Assembly: GCF_004117075.1 (NCBI RefSeq)
Contig: NZ_CP026721.1
Span: forward strand, 310,001-374,000
Origin: Fervidobacterium changbaicum
GTDB taxonomy: Bacteria > Thermotogota > Thermotogae > Thermotogales > Fervidobacteriaceae
Direction: 5' to 3'
Length of the DNA: 64,000 nucleotides
The notes under the pieces are model-generated. The model had not been told where the DNA came from. It saw only the letters and a program-made list of their open reading frames with translations, and searched no databases. Positions 8,718 to 16,549 of this stretch are shown in pieces. How positions within the stretch are numbered: position 1 is the stretch's first letter; the number at the start of each line of letters is the position of its first letter. Position numbers and translations under genes: made by a program.

Positions 8718-9644
8718 TTACTGTACCTCCTTGAATTTTCCTTCTTCGACAACGTAAACTTTCATTTCCGTGTTTACTCCACTCGGAGTGAAATAAACGT
8801 ATCTATCCTTAATTTTCAGAACGTGTGTATTGATAAAGCGGCGGAACTGCTGCGTACTCAAGAATCTATGCTGCTGTATAAACTCAACCCAGTTATCTAT
8901 CAGCTCCAGTTCAGTTCCTTGCGATGTGAAAATTTTCGAGACTAAAAAGTACGTGCCCTCTACAAAACGACCGCCAAGGGTGAGAAAAACTTTGCTGAAC
9001 GAGGCTTCCGTACCTACTACTCTTATCTTTTCATTTGCTGTCTTCAGTAGTCTTACAATTTCGAAAGAATCCTTGTCCATAGTTGTAAGAATTGCTGTGT
9101 CGTAGTTTTCAGCAGATATACCTCTAATAGATGAACTGTCCGTGTAGTAGACAAAATCCCCTGAAAAATCATCTAAAAGACTTTTAAAATCGTCACTGTA
9201 CTCCCTGTTAGAACCGTCAAGAACTAACAAAAGATTTTTGCAACCGGTCTTTTTCAGGTATTCGCGAAATGCGGCTACAATAGTCTCGTTTGACGGAATA
9301 AAAGAATAGATATAACCGGACTTTATTAGTCTTGTTGAACTTATCGTTGGAGAAAGTGATATTAAATTGTACTTTTCAAGAAACGGTAGGACTTTATTAC
9401 CATCGACTGACATGGAAGGACCTATCACAAACCTCACACCGCGGTTAGAAAGAAATCTAAAGAATTTCTCCAAATCGCTCTCGATGTTTGATGCTATAAA
9501 ATAGACTCCTTTGTTTTCGTAAGTCAGGTACTCTGCTGCATTTGTTGATGGGTTGTAGAGGAATCCAACAGTTTTTGAAGTGTAATCGAACCAGACAAAA
9601 AGGATTGCAAACATTACTATTAACAAAACAAGGATCTTATACAT
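8718..9644 (-). CDS. Membrane-anchored periplasmic-binding-protein-like protein
   Basis: The start is ATG 9644, preceded by GGGGAGG at 7-base spacing. The 308-residue product opens with a hydrophobic anchor (YKILVLLIVMFAILFVWF) and has no lipoprotein cysteine box. The rest resembles the type I periplasmic-binding fold: FVIGPSMSVDGNKVLPFLEKYNLISLSPT near residue 75-103, as in branched-chain amino-acid receptors (family Peripla_BP_6), then SGYIYSFIPSNETIVAAFREYLKK. No transporter genes are adjacent. It is followed one base later by the HD-GYP gene, which suggests it presents a ligand to that sensor and is not part of a transporter. Confidence 0.7.
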   Translation of the reverse strand: MYKILVLLIVMFAILFVWFDYTSKTVGFLYNPSTNAAEYLTYENKGVYFIASNIESDLEKFFRFLSNRGVRFVIGPSMSVDGNKVLPFLEKYNLISLSPTISSTRLIKSGYIYSFIPSNETIVAAFREYLKKTGCKNLLLVLDGSNREYSDDFKSLLDDFSGDFVYYTDSSSIRGISAENYDTAILTTMDKDSFEIVRLLKTANEKIRVVGTEASFSKVFLTLGGRFVEGTYFLVSKIFTSQGTELELIDNWVEFIQQHRFLSTQQFRRFINTHVLKIKDRYVYFTPSGVNTEMKVYVVEEGKFKEVQ

Positions 9645-9666
9645 CAGCAAACCTCCCCACGGTCAC

Positions 9667-10353
9667 TTACAAAAATAGCCTTACATCGTCTGTAATTATG
9701 TAGTCTACGTACTCCCAGATTTTTTCAATATCCTTCCTATCGTTCACGGTCCATACAACTATTTTTACATTTCTTCGCTTTAACTCCTTGATGATTTTCA
9801 GAAATCGTTCCGGAAAATAAGATAGACCAACCACAGGCAAATGGGCGCTGTAAGTGTTTTGTTCAAAGAGTGAAAATATCTCTTCATCGGAAAGTTTCGC
9901 ATGCCCTTCGTCAAAAAGGTAGCCAAATCTTAAACTCGTGTACTTCACTTTTAATTCACTTATCAAGCTATGGTTGAAAGAGCTAAATATGAGTCCCCCA
10001 TCATAAAGCGTTGTACACATCGAAATAGCTAATTCTGCTGCTTCGTATTCCTTAATCTCTATATTCAAATACTTTCCTTTAGGAGCTAACTTGAGAAATT
10101 CCTCAAGTGTAGGAACGCTCTCACCATTGCTTTTGTAACGTTTAAGTTCTGCTAAAGATAAATCTCTGACCTTTACGTCTACACCGCAGAAGTTCATTAG
10201 GTTATCGTCGTGAATTAAAACGGGGACGTTATCTTTAGTTAATCTTACGTCTGTCTCTATCCCATCCGCTCCAAGAGAGAATGGTTCAAGTAACGAAGGG
10301 AGTGTATTTTCTTTGTACAATACAGGTATGCCCCTGTGACCTAGTATCTTCAA
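9667..10353 (-). CDS. ugpQ: Glycerophosphodiester phosphodiesterase (GDPD)
   Basis: A 228-residue, single-domain cytoplasmic GDPD. The N-terminus shows LGHRGIPVLYKENTLPS, the HRG and E-N-T motifs, followed by GADGIETDVRLTKDNVPVLIHDD with the E-x-D metal-binding pair and the catalytic histidine in HDD. The C-terminal IVVWTVND is also typical. The family releases sn-glycerol 3-phosphate from deacylated phospholipids. The start is TTG 10353; the alternative internal codons would remove the HRG motif. A promoter-like extended -10 lies at 10398. It is the first gene of the minus-strand run that continues to 4620, with 22 bases to the next gene. Confidence 0.9.
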   Translation of the reverse strand: MKILGHRGIPVLYKENTLPSLLEPFSLGADGIETDVRLTKDNVPVLIHDDNLMNFCGVDVKVRDLSLAELKRYKSNGESVPTLEEFLKLAPKGKYLNIEIKEYEAAELAISMCTTLYDGGLIFSSFNHSLISELKVKYTSLRFGYLFDEGHAKLSDEEIFSLFEQNTYSAHLPVVGLSYFPERFLKIIKELKRRNVKIVVWTVNDRKDIEKIWEYVDYIITDDVRLFL

Positions 10354-10397
10354 TTCTTTCCACCATCCTGCTAAGGATTTTTACAAACGTCAACGTA

Positions 10398-10406
10398 ATT
10401 ATACCA
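10398..10406 (-). promoter_or_regulatory. Extended -10 promoter upstream of the GDPD gene
   Basis: The minus strand reads TGGTATAAT, a TGn extended -10, with no good -35. It lies 45 bases upstream of the TTG start. Confidence 0.5.
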
Positions 10407-10449
10407 GAAACGAATGAATTTTTGTGCGAAATATTTTGATATTTTCCAT

Positions 10450-10489
10450 TAAAAAATAATAAAACAGGCCCTGAGAGATCTCAGGACCT
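10450..10489 (-). terminator. Rho-independent terminator after acpP
   Basis: Stem CCTGAGA (10470-10476) with TCTCAGG (10479-10485), extended by AGG/CCT after one mismatch, followed on the minus strand by GTTTTATTATTTTTT. It ends the acpP transcript before the GDPD gene. Confidence 0.75.
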
Positions 10490-10527
10490 TGCATTTGCCA
10501 TTGATATCAACTTTCTCTCTGTTCTTT

Positions 10528-10758
10528 TTAGGAACGAAGCTTTATTGCTTCTACAACATCCTTTACTGTTTTGATCTTTGACAAGTCTTGATCACTTATC
10601 TTTACACCGAACTCATCTTCAAATGCCATTACCAAATCAACAACATCAAGAGAGTCTGCACCAAGGTCCTCCATTAGGTTCTTGTCTAATGCGACCTCCG
10701 AGACATCCAAACCGAGTTGTTCCGCAACAATTTCGCACACTCTTTTTTCCAAATCCAT
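10528..10758 (-). CDS. acpP: Acyl carrier protein
   Basis: The start is the ATG at 10758, preceded by GGAAGGGGG. The in-frame extension upstream has no family similarity. The 76-residue acidic protein carries EDLGADSLDVVDLVMAFEDE, with the serine of DSL as the phosphopantetheine attachment site, and the usual helix 3-4 C-terminus. It carries acyl chains for the Fab enzymes encoded from 12945 onward on the other strand. It has its own promoter at 10840-10868 and terminator near 10470, so it is transcribed alone. The head-to-head arrangement with the fab operon is broken by an insertion sequence. Confidence 0.95.
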   Translation of the reverse strand: MDLEKRVCEIVAEQLGLDVSEVALDKNLMEDLGADSLDVVDLVMAFEDEFGVKISDQDLSKIKTVKDVVEAIKLRS

Positions 10759-10839
10759 ACTTTTTCCCCCTTCCTCAATAGTTGAATAATGTATAGTTGT
10801 TACACGGAATATCAAGTTCAACCTCGCTTTTCAAAAGTT

Positions 10840-10868
10840 AATATACCACAACAATTGTTTGTTGTCAA
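10840..10868 (-). promoter_or_regulatory. Sigma-A-type promoter of acpP with internal palindrome
   Basis: Minus strand TTGACA (10863-10868), 17-base spacer, TATATT (10840-10845). The spacer contains the perfect palindrome AACAATTGTT, which could be an operator. Confidence 0.75.
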
Positions 10869-10876
10869 TAATAATG

Positions 10877-10940
10877 TTTTTCATACTCAAAGAAATTTAT
10901 ATTGACTATTTTTCATACTCAAAGAAATTTATATTGACTA
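10877..10940. repeat. Perfect 32-bp tandem duplication in the acpP-fab intergenic region
   Basis: Bases 10877-10908 and 10909-10940 are identical. Each copy starts TTTTTCATACTC and ends ATATTGACTA, so each contains a TTGACT -35 hexamer on the plus strand. Only the second copy is correctly spaced from the -10 at 10957. Confidence 0.95.
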
Positions 10941-10962
10941 ATTTTGTTGAATAGAGTATAAT
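10934..10962 (+). promoter_or_regulatory. Sigma-A-type promoter, probable original promoter of the degV-fab operon
   Basis: TTGACT (10934-10939), 17-base spacer, TATAAT (10957-10962). It points toward the degV-fab operon but is now separated from it by the insertion sequence at 10987-12027. Removing the element and one target duplication would place this promoter about 70 bases before the degV start. Confidence 0.8.
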
Positions 10963-10986
10963 TCTTCCAGGGAACGTTAAAATATT

Positions 10987-12027
10987 GATGCTGTTAACTT
11001 GTAGTGATGGAAGACAATAGAACACTCATAACACGCGCAATATCATTGCCATTCAGTTTCAAGAGATTTCTCACTACACAAAAACTGTTTACGTACATTG
11101 GAAGATTGTCAATATTCTTAAATCCACGCTTGGCTCGTACAAAGTCTTGGAATAACGAAAACTTCGATTCACATTGATTGTTTTGCCCAAGTCTCACAAC
11201 AATATGATTGATATTCTTGTATAGTATCTTCACTGCACCATATGCACCAAGTCCATCTGTAATTAGTTCGATTGTTCTTTCGTTGTTACCAAAGAACTTC
11301 TCTAACAATATCTTCACTTGACCCATATCGCGATATTTGGATACATGCCAAGCAACAATGAGATTCGTCTCATGGTCAACTAAGAACCAAACATAGTACT
11401 TTTTGGATTTAAACAAAACGACAGTTTCATCACCATGGACTTTGAAAGCATCTACAGGAACGAGGATGGAAAAGAAACAAGACAACTTAAGGATCCACTT
11501 GTAGATAGCGACATGAGAGACTTTGATATTAAGTGAGTCTCTGATGGAACGCAAGGACACAGCTTTGAAATAAAGGACGAAGGCTTTAAGAACAATAAAG
11601 ATAGGGAAACGGAAGAACTTGAAAGAGTCGAAAGGAAGAGGGACAAATTGAGGTAAGTTAGTTGGGATTTCGTCTCTGGTATGGCAAGAACGGCAACGGA
11701 ACTTAACGAAGGCTTTTTTGATTTTGTGGATTTGCATAGTTTTTCCACAGACAGGGCATTTAGGATAAGGGAAAGAGAAGAGCTTGTGTTTTTTTGAATG
11801 AACAAGTCTGAAAGTGCGCTTACAGTCTTTGCAAAAGTATTGTTGGTTACCGTACTTATCATGACCGTTTTTGTAGATGTTGGTAGAGCCGCATTTGGGG
11901 CAAGAGACTACAGAATTTTGCATAGTGGAGTACCTCCTTTTTGTGAGAATTGATGGTGGGGGGTGTTCCACTAATAAGAAGATAATACGGTTTTTGGAAA
12001 TTTTCAATACTTTTAGTTAACAGCATC
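10987..12027 (-). mobile_element. IS6-like insertion sequence, copy 1, with 8-bp target duplication
   Basis: The ends are perfect 13-bp inverted repeats: GATGCTGTTAACT at 10987-10999 and AGTTAACAGCATC at 12015-12027. The element is flanked by the direct repeat AAAATATT at 10979-10986 and 12028-12035. Its length is 1041 bp and it carries one transposase on the minus strand. Eight-base duplications and the DDE domain type fit the IS6 (IS240-like) group; the assignment is by resemblance only. Intact ends, an open transposase frame and a perfect target duplication suggest a recent insertion. A related copy is at 50697. Confidence 0.9.
10994..11923 (-). CDS. DDE transposase of the IS6-like element (copy 1)
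   Basis: The start is ATG 11923 with AAAGGAGGTA 7-8 bases upstream; an ATG 28 codons earlier is in frame but lies at the element end. The 309-residue product has two N-terminal zinc ribbons: CPKCGST with FCKDCKRTF, then CPVCGKTM with RCRSCHTRDE. A helix-turn-helix region follows (SIRDSLNIKVSHVAIYKWI). The DDE catalytic core comprises HGDETVV, then WFLVDHETNLIVAWHVSKY, then LITDGLGAY and QNNQCESKF, supplying the D, D and E. It is intact. Confidence 0.88.
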   Translation of the reverse strand: MQNSVVSCPKCGSTNIYKNGHDKYGNQQYFCKDCKRTFRLVHSKKHKLFSFPYPKCPVCGKTMQIHKIKKAFVKFRCRSCHTRDEIPTNLPQFVPLPFDSFKFFRFPIFIVLKAFVLYFKAVSLRSIRDSLNIKVSHVAIYKWILKLSCFFSILVPVDAFKVHGDETVVLFKSKKYYVWFLVDHETNLIVAWHVSKYRDMGQVKILLEKFFGNNERTIELITDGLGAYGAVKILYKNINHIVVRLGQNNQCESKFSLFQDFVRAKRGFKNIDNLPMYVNSFCVVRNLLKLNGNDIARVMSVLLSSITTS

Positions 12028-12051
12028 AAAATATTAAAGGGGTGAGGCTAC

Positions 12052-12900
12052 ATGGTGACCTTTGTGACAGATTCTGGTTGTGACTTACCAAAAAATGTAA
12101 GTTTACCGTTCGACTTAAAATTTCTCCCGCTGAGAGTATATGTTCGCAACAAAGAATACGAAGACAAAGTTACATTGATGCCCGAGGAACTTTACAAGAT
12201 GGAGTTAGAAGGTGAGGTCGCAACGACTTCCTTGCCAAAAGTTAATACGGTAGAAATGGTTTTAAAAAATGCAGCCGAAAGTAGCGAAAAGGTCTACGTT
12301 ATAACGATTTCTTCAAAGCTCAGTGACACATATGACCTCGTTCAAAGCGTTGCTAATTCAATTGGTTCAAAAAACATCGTTGTGCTTGACTCAAAAACAG
12401 CTTCGATAAAACAAGGATATGTTGTTTTGAAAGCTATGGAACTTGTAAGAAAGAAGGGTAGTTTAACCCAAGCTGATGTTGACAAGATAATCGAAAACTC
12501 CCTTCTCGTATTTTTTGTACCAACATTGGAATACCTCTACCGAGGTGGTCGAATAGGAAAAGCAAAGGCTTTCTTTGGGAGGTTACTCAATATAAAGCCG
12601 ATCCTTACGACAGACGTGGAAGGTGAAGTCAACACCTTGGGAACAGTAAGAACACTCGAATCAGGAGTTTCATCTATGGTAAAGATTGCGAAAAGTTTCA
12701 TTTCAGAGAAAAGTTTTGCGGATAACTACTCCGTGGTAGGTGGTTTCACTATCACCAGTATGTCAAGCTACTTAGAAAAGTTGTTAGCTGGCTTTGATGA
12801 AAAGACTATAATCGGTGTTTCAAATATCGGTGCTGCTATAGCTGCACACGTTGGACCGGAAGCATTTGGAGTTGTGGTAGGCGAGAAGATAGAATTTTAA
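12052..12900 (+). CDS. DegV family fatty-acid-binding protein
   Basis: A 282-residue protein with the DegV fold: VTFVTDSGCDLP at the N-terminus, EVATTSLPKV near residue 57, ITISSKLSDTYD, and the central LVFFVPTLEYLYRGGRIGKAKA. The C-terminus has ISNIGAAIAAHVGPEAFGV, with the typical H-x-G-P-x-x-x-G. DegV proteins such as FakB bind a fatty acid for phosphorylation by FakA. No fakA is in the window, but its place at the head of a fatty-acid synthesis operon fits such a role. AAAGGGGTGAGG precedes the ATG; part of that leader is the right copy of the insertion target duplication. Confidence 0.9.
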   Translation: MVTFVTDSGCDLPKNVSLPFDLKFLPLRVYVRNKEYEDKVTLMPEELYKMELEGEVATTSLPKVNTVEMVLKNAAESSEKVYVITISSKLSDTYDLVQSVANSIGSKNIVVLDSKTASIKQGYVVLKAMELVRKKGSLTQADVDKIIENSLLVFFVPTLEYLYRGGRIGKAKAFFGRLLNIKPILTTDVEGEVNTLGTVRTLESGVSSMVKIAKSFISEKSFADNYSVVGGFTITSMSSYLEKLLAGFDEKTIIGVSNIGAAIAAHVGPEAFGVVVGEKIEF

Positions 12901-12944
12901 TGGATTAGGTTAACTAAAGACAGGTAAGAACGGGGGTGTGTAGT

Positions 12945-14180
12945 TTGAAGAGAAGAGTTGTGGTCACAGGCATGGGTGTCGTTTCTCCGTTAGGATGCTC
13001 ACTGGAAACATTTGCTGAAAATCTGAGAAAAATGTACATCGGTATTGACAAAATAACTTCGTTTGATGCTACAAACCTTCCTGTTCAAATAGCAGCCGAG
13101 GTCAAAGATTTCAAACCGGAAGAATACATGGATAGAAAGCTTGCCAAACGGCTCGACAGATTCTCGCAATTTGCTCTTGCTGCCACACGTCAAGCAGTTG
13201 AGATGAGCGGGATCGATTTCACAGGTATTGAGGAAAGGGTTGCTATACTTGTTTCTTCGGGAATGGGAGGATTTTTGACGCTTGCAGAACAAAACGATGT
13301 GTTGAGAGAAAAGGGGCCAGAGCGGGTTAGTCCATTCCTTATTCCTATGATTCTCATAAACATGGCAAGTGGAGTAATAGCGATGGAATATGGATTAAAA
13401 GGCCCAAATTTTGCTCCTGTGAGCGCCTGTGCAACTTCGGTGCACTCAATAGCACTTGGAGCGCTTTTGATCCGCCATGGATACGCAGATGTTGCAATAG
13501 TTGGGGGTTCAGAAGCCACAATAGCCCCGCTTCCAATCGCTGGTTTTGCTTCAATGCGCGCACTCTCAACAAGAAACGATGAACCAAAGAAAGCATCCAG
13601 ACCTTTTGACAAATCAAGAGATGGTTTCGTGATGGGAGAAGGAGCAGGAATACTTATCTTGGAAAATGAAGAATTTGCAAAAGCTCGAGGTGCAAATATA
13701 ATAGCTGAAATAAAAGGCTTTGCTATGAATGACGATGCACACCATTTCAGTGCTCCTGATCCGGAAGCAAGAGGGTCGTCTAAAGTAATGAAAATGGCTA
13801 TAGATGATTCTGGCCTTTCCATTGATGATATCGATTTTGTGAGCTGTCACGCAACGAGTACTCCAGCAGGTGATGAGGTCGAACTAAAAGCTATAGAAAA
13901 CGTTTTTGAGAACAGAGTGAAAGAAATTTACGTTAATTCTACAAAAACACTAACTGGACACCTCCTTGGCGCTACGGGTGCCGTTGAAACGATAGCTTCT
14001 ATAATTCAAATGAACAGCGAGTTTATTCACGGTATGCCTAACCTTGAAGAACTGGACGGTCCAGATTACTTCAACATTCCAAGAAATACTGTGGAAGGTG
14101 TACAGATAAGGAATTTTGTTAAGAACTCATTCGGATTTGGCGGACATAACGCATCCTTGGTGGTGGGGAGATATGAGTGA
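12945..14180 (+). CDS. fabF: Beta-ketoacyl-ACP synthase II
   Basis: The start is TTG 12945 (KRRVVVTGMGVVSPLG), with GGGGGTG 6 bases upstream; this gives the usual FabF N-terminus. The 411-residue product has the catalytic cysteine in APVSACATSVHS, the first histidine in SCHATSTPAGD, and the second in KTLTGHLLGATGA, which is the complete Cys-His-His triad. The C-terminal SFGFGGHNASLV is also conserved. It elongates acyl-ACP by condensation with malonyl-ACP. It overlaps fabZ by 8 bases. Confidence 0.96.
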   Translation: MKRRVVVTGMGVVSPLGCSLETFAENLRKMYIGIDKITSFDATNLPVQIAAEVKDFKPEEYMDRKLAKRLDRFSQFALAATRQAVEMSGIDFTGIEERVAILVSSGMGGFLTLAEQNDVLREKGPERVSPFLIPMILINMASGVIAMEYGLKGPNFAPVSACATSVHSIALGALLIRHGYADVAIVGGSEATIAPLPIAGFASMRALSTRNDEPKKASRPFDKSRDGFVMGEGAGILILENEEFAKARGANIIAEIKGFAMNDDAHHFSAPDPEARGSSKVMKMAIDDSGLSIDDIDFVSCHATSTPAGDEVELKAIENVFENRVKEIYVNSTKTLTGHLLGATGAVETIASIIQMNSEFIHGMPNLEELDGPDYFNIPRNTVEGVQIRNFVKNSFGFGGHNASLVVGRYE

Positions 14181-14643
14181 AAGACTTGAAGAAAACAGGA
14201 AAACATTGAAAACAAAAGATGAGATTTTAAAGATTTTACCTCACAGAGACCCAATACTTTTGGTTGATGAAGTACTCGAGCAAGGTGAGGACTATATTGT
14301 TGCTAAGAAGTACGTTAAATCAGACGAACCTATCTTCAAAGGCCATTTTCCAGACTATCCGATATATCCAGGGGTTTACATAATCGAAGGTCTTGCACAA
14401 GCAGCTGGTGTTTTGCTTTTGGAAGGATTAGAAAAAGATTCGATACCTATTTTCATAGGTATTGACGAGGCAAGGTTTAAGAAAGAGGTAAGGCCTGATT
14501 GCGAGTTATTATACGAGGTGAAAGTTGTTGATAAAAAAGGTCCAATAGTGATTGTCGATGGAAAAGCTAAGGTCGGTGATCAATTGGTTGCGAAAGCCAG
14601 GCTGATGGTAGGAGTTAAAAGAAGTGAGGCTGATGGAAAATGA
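14173..14643 (+). CDS. fabZ: 3-hydroxyacyl-ACP dehydratase
   Basis: The start is ATG 14173, within the end of fabF, with GGTGGGGAG as ribosome binding site. The 156-residue hot-dog protein carries ILPHRDPILLVDEV, then FKGHFPDYPIYPGVYIIEGLAQAAG, with the active-site histidine of GHFP and the glutamate of (I/L)-x-E-x-(L/M)-A-Q. It removes water from 3-hydroxyacyl-ACP. Its stop overlaps the fabK start. Confidence 0.95.
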   Translation: MSERLEENRKTLKTKDEILKILPHRDPILLVDEVLEQGEDYIVAKKYVKSDEPIFKGHFPDYPIYPGVYIIEGLAQAAGVLLLEGLEKDSIPIFIGIDEARFKKEVRPDCELLYEVKVVDKKGPIVIVDGKAKVGDQLVAKARLMVGVKRSEADGK

Positions 14644-15590
14644 TGAATTTCAGACAGAATAATAGGATCTGTCAATTGTTGAATATTGAATATCCTATAA
14701 TCATGGGTGGTATGTCTTGGGCAGGCACTCCAAAATTGGCTGCAGCGGTTTCAAATGCAGGAGGGTTAGGGGTCATAGGTTCAGGCGCAATGAAAAGAGA
14801 GCATTTGAAAGAAGCCATCGATACAATTCGAACACTGACAGACAAACCGTTTGGGGTGAATATAATTCTTGTGTCCCCTTACGTAGATGAGCTGGTCGAC
14901 TTAGTCATAGAAGAGAAGGTACCAGTTGTAACTTTTGGTGCAGGAAATCCATCAAAATACATGACAAGATTGAAGGAAGCAGGAATTAGAGTCATCCCTG
15001 TAGTTGCTTCCGACAACATGGCTAAGATGATGGAACGTATAGGGGCTGATGCCGTTATCGCTGAGGGGATGGAATCTGGAGGTCACATCGGTGAAGTAAC
15101 TACTCTGGTTTTGGTGAACGCTGTTTGCAGAGCAGTAAAGATACCTGTCATAGCGGCCGGTGGGATAGCCGACGGTAGAGCAATGGCAGCTATGTTTGCA
15201 CTCGGTGCTGAGGGCATCCAAATGGGAACAAGATTCATCGCTTCTACAGAAGCTGACACGCACGAGAATTTCAAAAAGCTCATCTTAAAATCATCCATAC
15301 GAGACACAGTTGTAACGGGAGCTCCTTTGGGACATCCTGCGCGAGTCATAGAAACGAGGTTTGCCAAGAAGGTAAGGGAACTGGAGACTAAGAACCTTCA
15401 AGAAGCGGAAGAGGTTTTGGTTGGCAGCCTAAGAAAAGCGGTTGTAGATGGAAATATCGAAGAAGGCTCGTTCATGGCTGGTCAATGTGTCGGTTTGATA
15501 AACGAAATTAAACCGGTAAAAGAGATTATACAGGATATCGTAAACGAATTCTATGAAACAACTCAAACGTTCTGCGAGTTCGTGAAATGA
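14640..15590 (+). CDS. fabK: Enoyl-ACP reductase II (FMN-dependent)
   Basis: A 316-residue TIM-barrel flavoprotein of the nitronate monooxygenase/FabK group. Visible blocks are YPIIMGGMSWAGTPKLAAAVSN, GGLGVIGSGAM, KPFGVNIIL, AEGMESGGHIG, VIAAGGIADGRAMAAMFALG and GIQMGTRFIAS. These give the phosphate-binding glycines and the G-G-H active-site region. Position inside the fab operon and the absence of fabI or fabL in the window favour FabK over nitronate monooxygenase. It starts with ATG overlapping the fabZ stop (ATGATGA). Confidence 0.9.
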   Translation: MMNFRQNNRICQLLNIEYPIIMGGMSWAGTPKLAAAVSNAGGLGVIGSGAMKREHLKEAIDTIRTLTDKPFGVNIILVSPYVDELVDLVIEEKVPVVTFGAGNPSKYMTRLKEAGIRVIPVVASDNMAKMMERIGADAVIAEGMESGGHIGEVTTLVLVNAVCRAVKIPVIAAGGIADGRAMAAMFALGAEGIQMGTRFIASTEADTHENFKKLILKSSIRDTVVTGAPLGHPARVIETRFAKKVRELETKNLQEAEEVLVGSLRKAVVDGNIEEGSFMAGQCVGLINEIKPVKEIIQDIVNEFYETTQTFCEFVK

Positions 15591-15634
15591 GTCTTTCAAG
15601 GCTTATCAATTCACCTAGCATGGGGGTGACGTTT

Positions 15635-16549
15635 ATGAGGTTAGCTTATCTTTTTCCTGGTCAGGGTTCACAATACAGCGGTATGGCTACAGATTTTTCA
15701 AAGTACGGTTCATGGGGGCACTATGCAAAAGTTGCCAACGAAGTGCTTGGTTTTGACTTAGTTGAGATTATGGACGGCGACGAGGAAATCCTAAAGTTAA
15801 CTGAAAACGCTCAACCAGCTATATACCTAGCAAGTTATGTAGCTTTCGTTGAACTGAAAAAGTATTTGAAAGAACCAGATTTTGTCGCAGGGCACAGCCT
15901 TGGAGAGTATACAGCACTTGCCGCTGCAGGAGTTTACGATTTCGAAACGGGTATCTACCTTGTAAGAAAACGAGGAGAGTACATCTCCCAAGCGATGAAG
16001 CCTGGCGAAGGTAGTATGGCAGCGGTAATTGGAGTGCCGATAGAGCAGATTGATGAACTCGTTAAAAAATACGAAGGGCTTTACATAGCAAATTACAACT
16101 CTGAAGAACAAACGGTTGTGAGTGGAAAGGCTGAAAGTGTTAAAAGTTTTGTAAAAGACCTTACTGAAAATGGGAAAAGAGCGATAGAATTAAAGGTATC
16201 AGGACCATTCCATACACCGTACTTGGAAAGTGCCAGGGAAAAGATGGCGATAGAAGTGGAGCATATAAAGTTCAGGCAACCAAGATACCCTATTGTTATG
16301 AACAGTATCGCGCAAGAGATAACAGACCCGGAGCAGATAAAACATTACATTCTTGAGCAAATAAGCGGTCCGGTCTACTGGAAGCAGTCTGTTGATAGAA
16401 TGATAACACTTGGTGTTAGCGAGTTTATAGAGGCAGGGCCAAAAAACGTTCTGACTACGATGCTTAAGAAAGCAAAACTTAATGCTAAGCATTTCACCTC
16501 ACTCATCGGAATCAAAGACGGAACGGAGGGTGTACCAAGTGGAAGATAA
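15635..16549 (+). CDS. fabD: Malonyl-CoA:ACP transacylase
   Basis: The start is ATG 15635 with GGGGGTGA 6-7 bases upstream. An ATG 48 bases earlier, overlapping the fabK stop, lacks a ribosome binding site and adds sequence unlike the family. The 304-residue product starts RLAYLFPGQGSQYSGM and carries FVAGHSLGEYTALAAAG (nucleophile serine in GHSLG) and SGPFHTPYL (catalytic histidine). It loads malonyl onto ACP. It overlaps bioY by 11 bases. Confidence 0.95.
   Translation: MRLAYLFPGQGSQYSGMATDFSKYGSWGHYAKVANEVLGFDLVEIMDGDEEILKLTENAQPAIYLASYVAFVELKKYLKEPDFVAGHSLGEYTALAAAGVYDFETGIYLVRKRGEYISQAMKPGEGSMAAVIGVPIEQIDELVKKYEGLYIANYNSEEQTVVSGKAESVKSFVKDLTENGKRAIELKVSGPFHTPYLESAREKMAIEVEHIKFRQPRYPIVMNSIAQEITDPEQIKHYILEQISGPVYWKQSVDRMITLGVSEFIEAGPKNVLTTMLKKAKLNAKHFTSLIGIKDGTEGVPSGR

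Noticed and set aside
8717-8752. TTG 8752 as the HD-GYP start, implying a 35-bp overlap with the upstream gene.
   Set aside because: AAGGAGGT and the immediate upstream stop both point to TTG 8716.
10877-10940. Possible start of a CRISPR array.
   Set aside because: Only two adjacent identical 32-bp units without spacers; it is a tandem duplication.
12936-12945. GTG 12936 as the fabF start.
   Set aside because: It lies on the ribosome binding site; TTG 12945 is spaced correctly and gives the standard KRRVVVTGMG N-terminus.
13190-13822. A 210-codon minus-strand frame opposite fabF.
   Set aside because: Antisense shadow of fabF; no ribosome binding site or domain.
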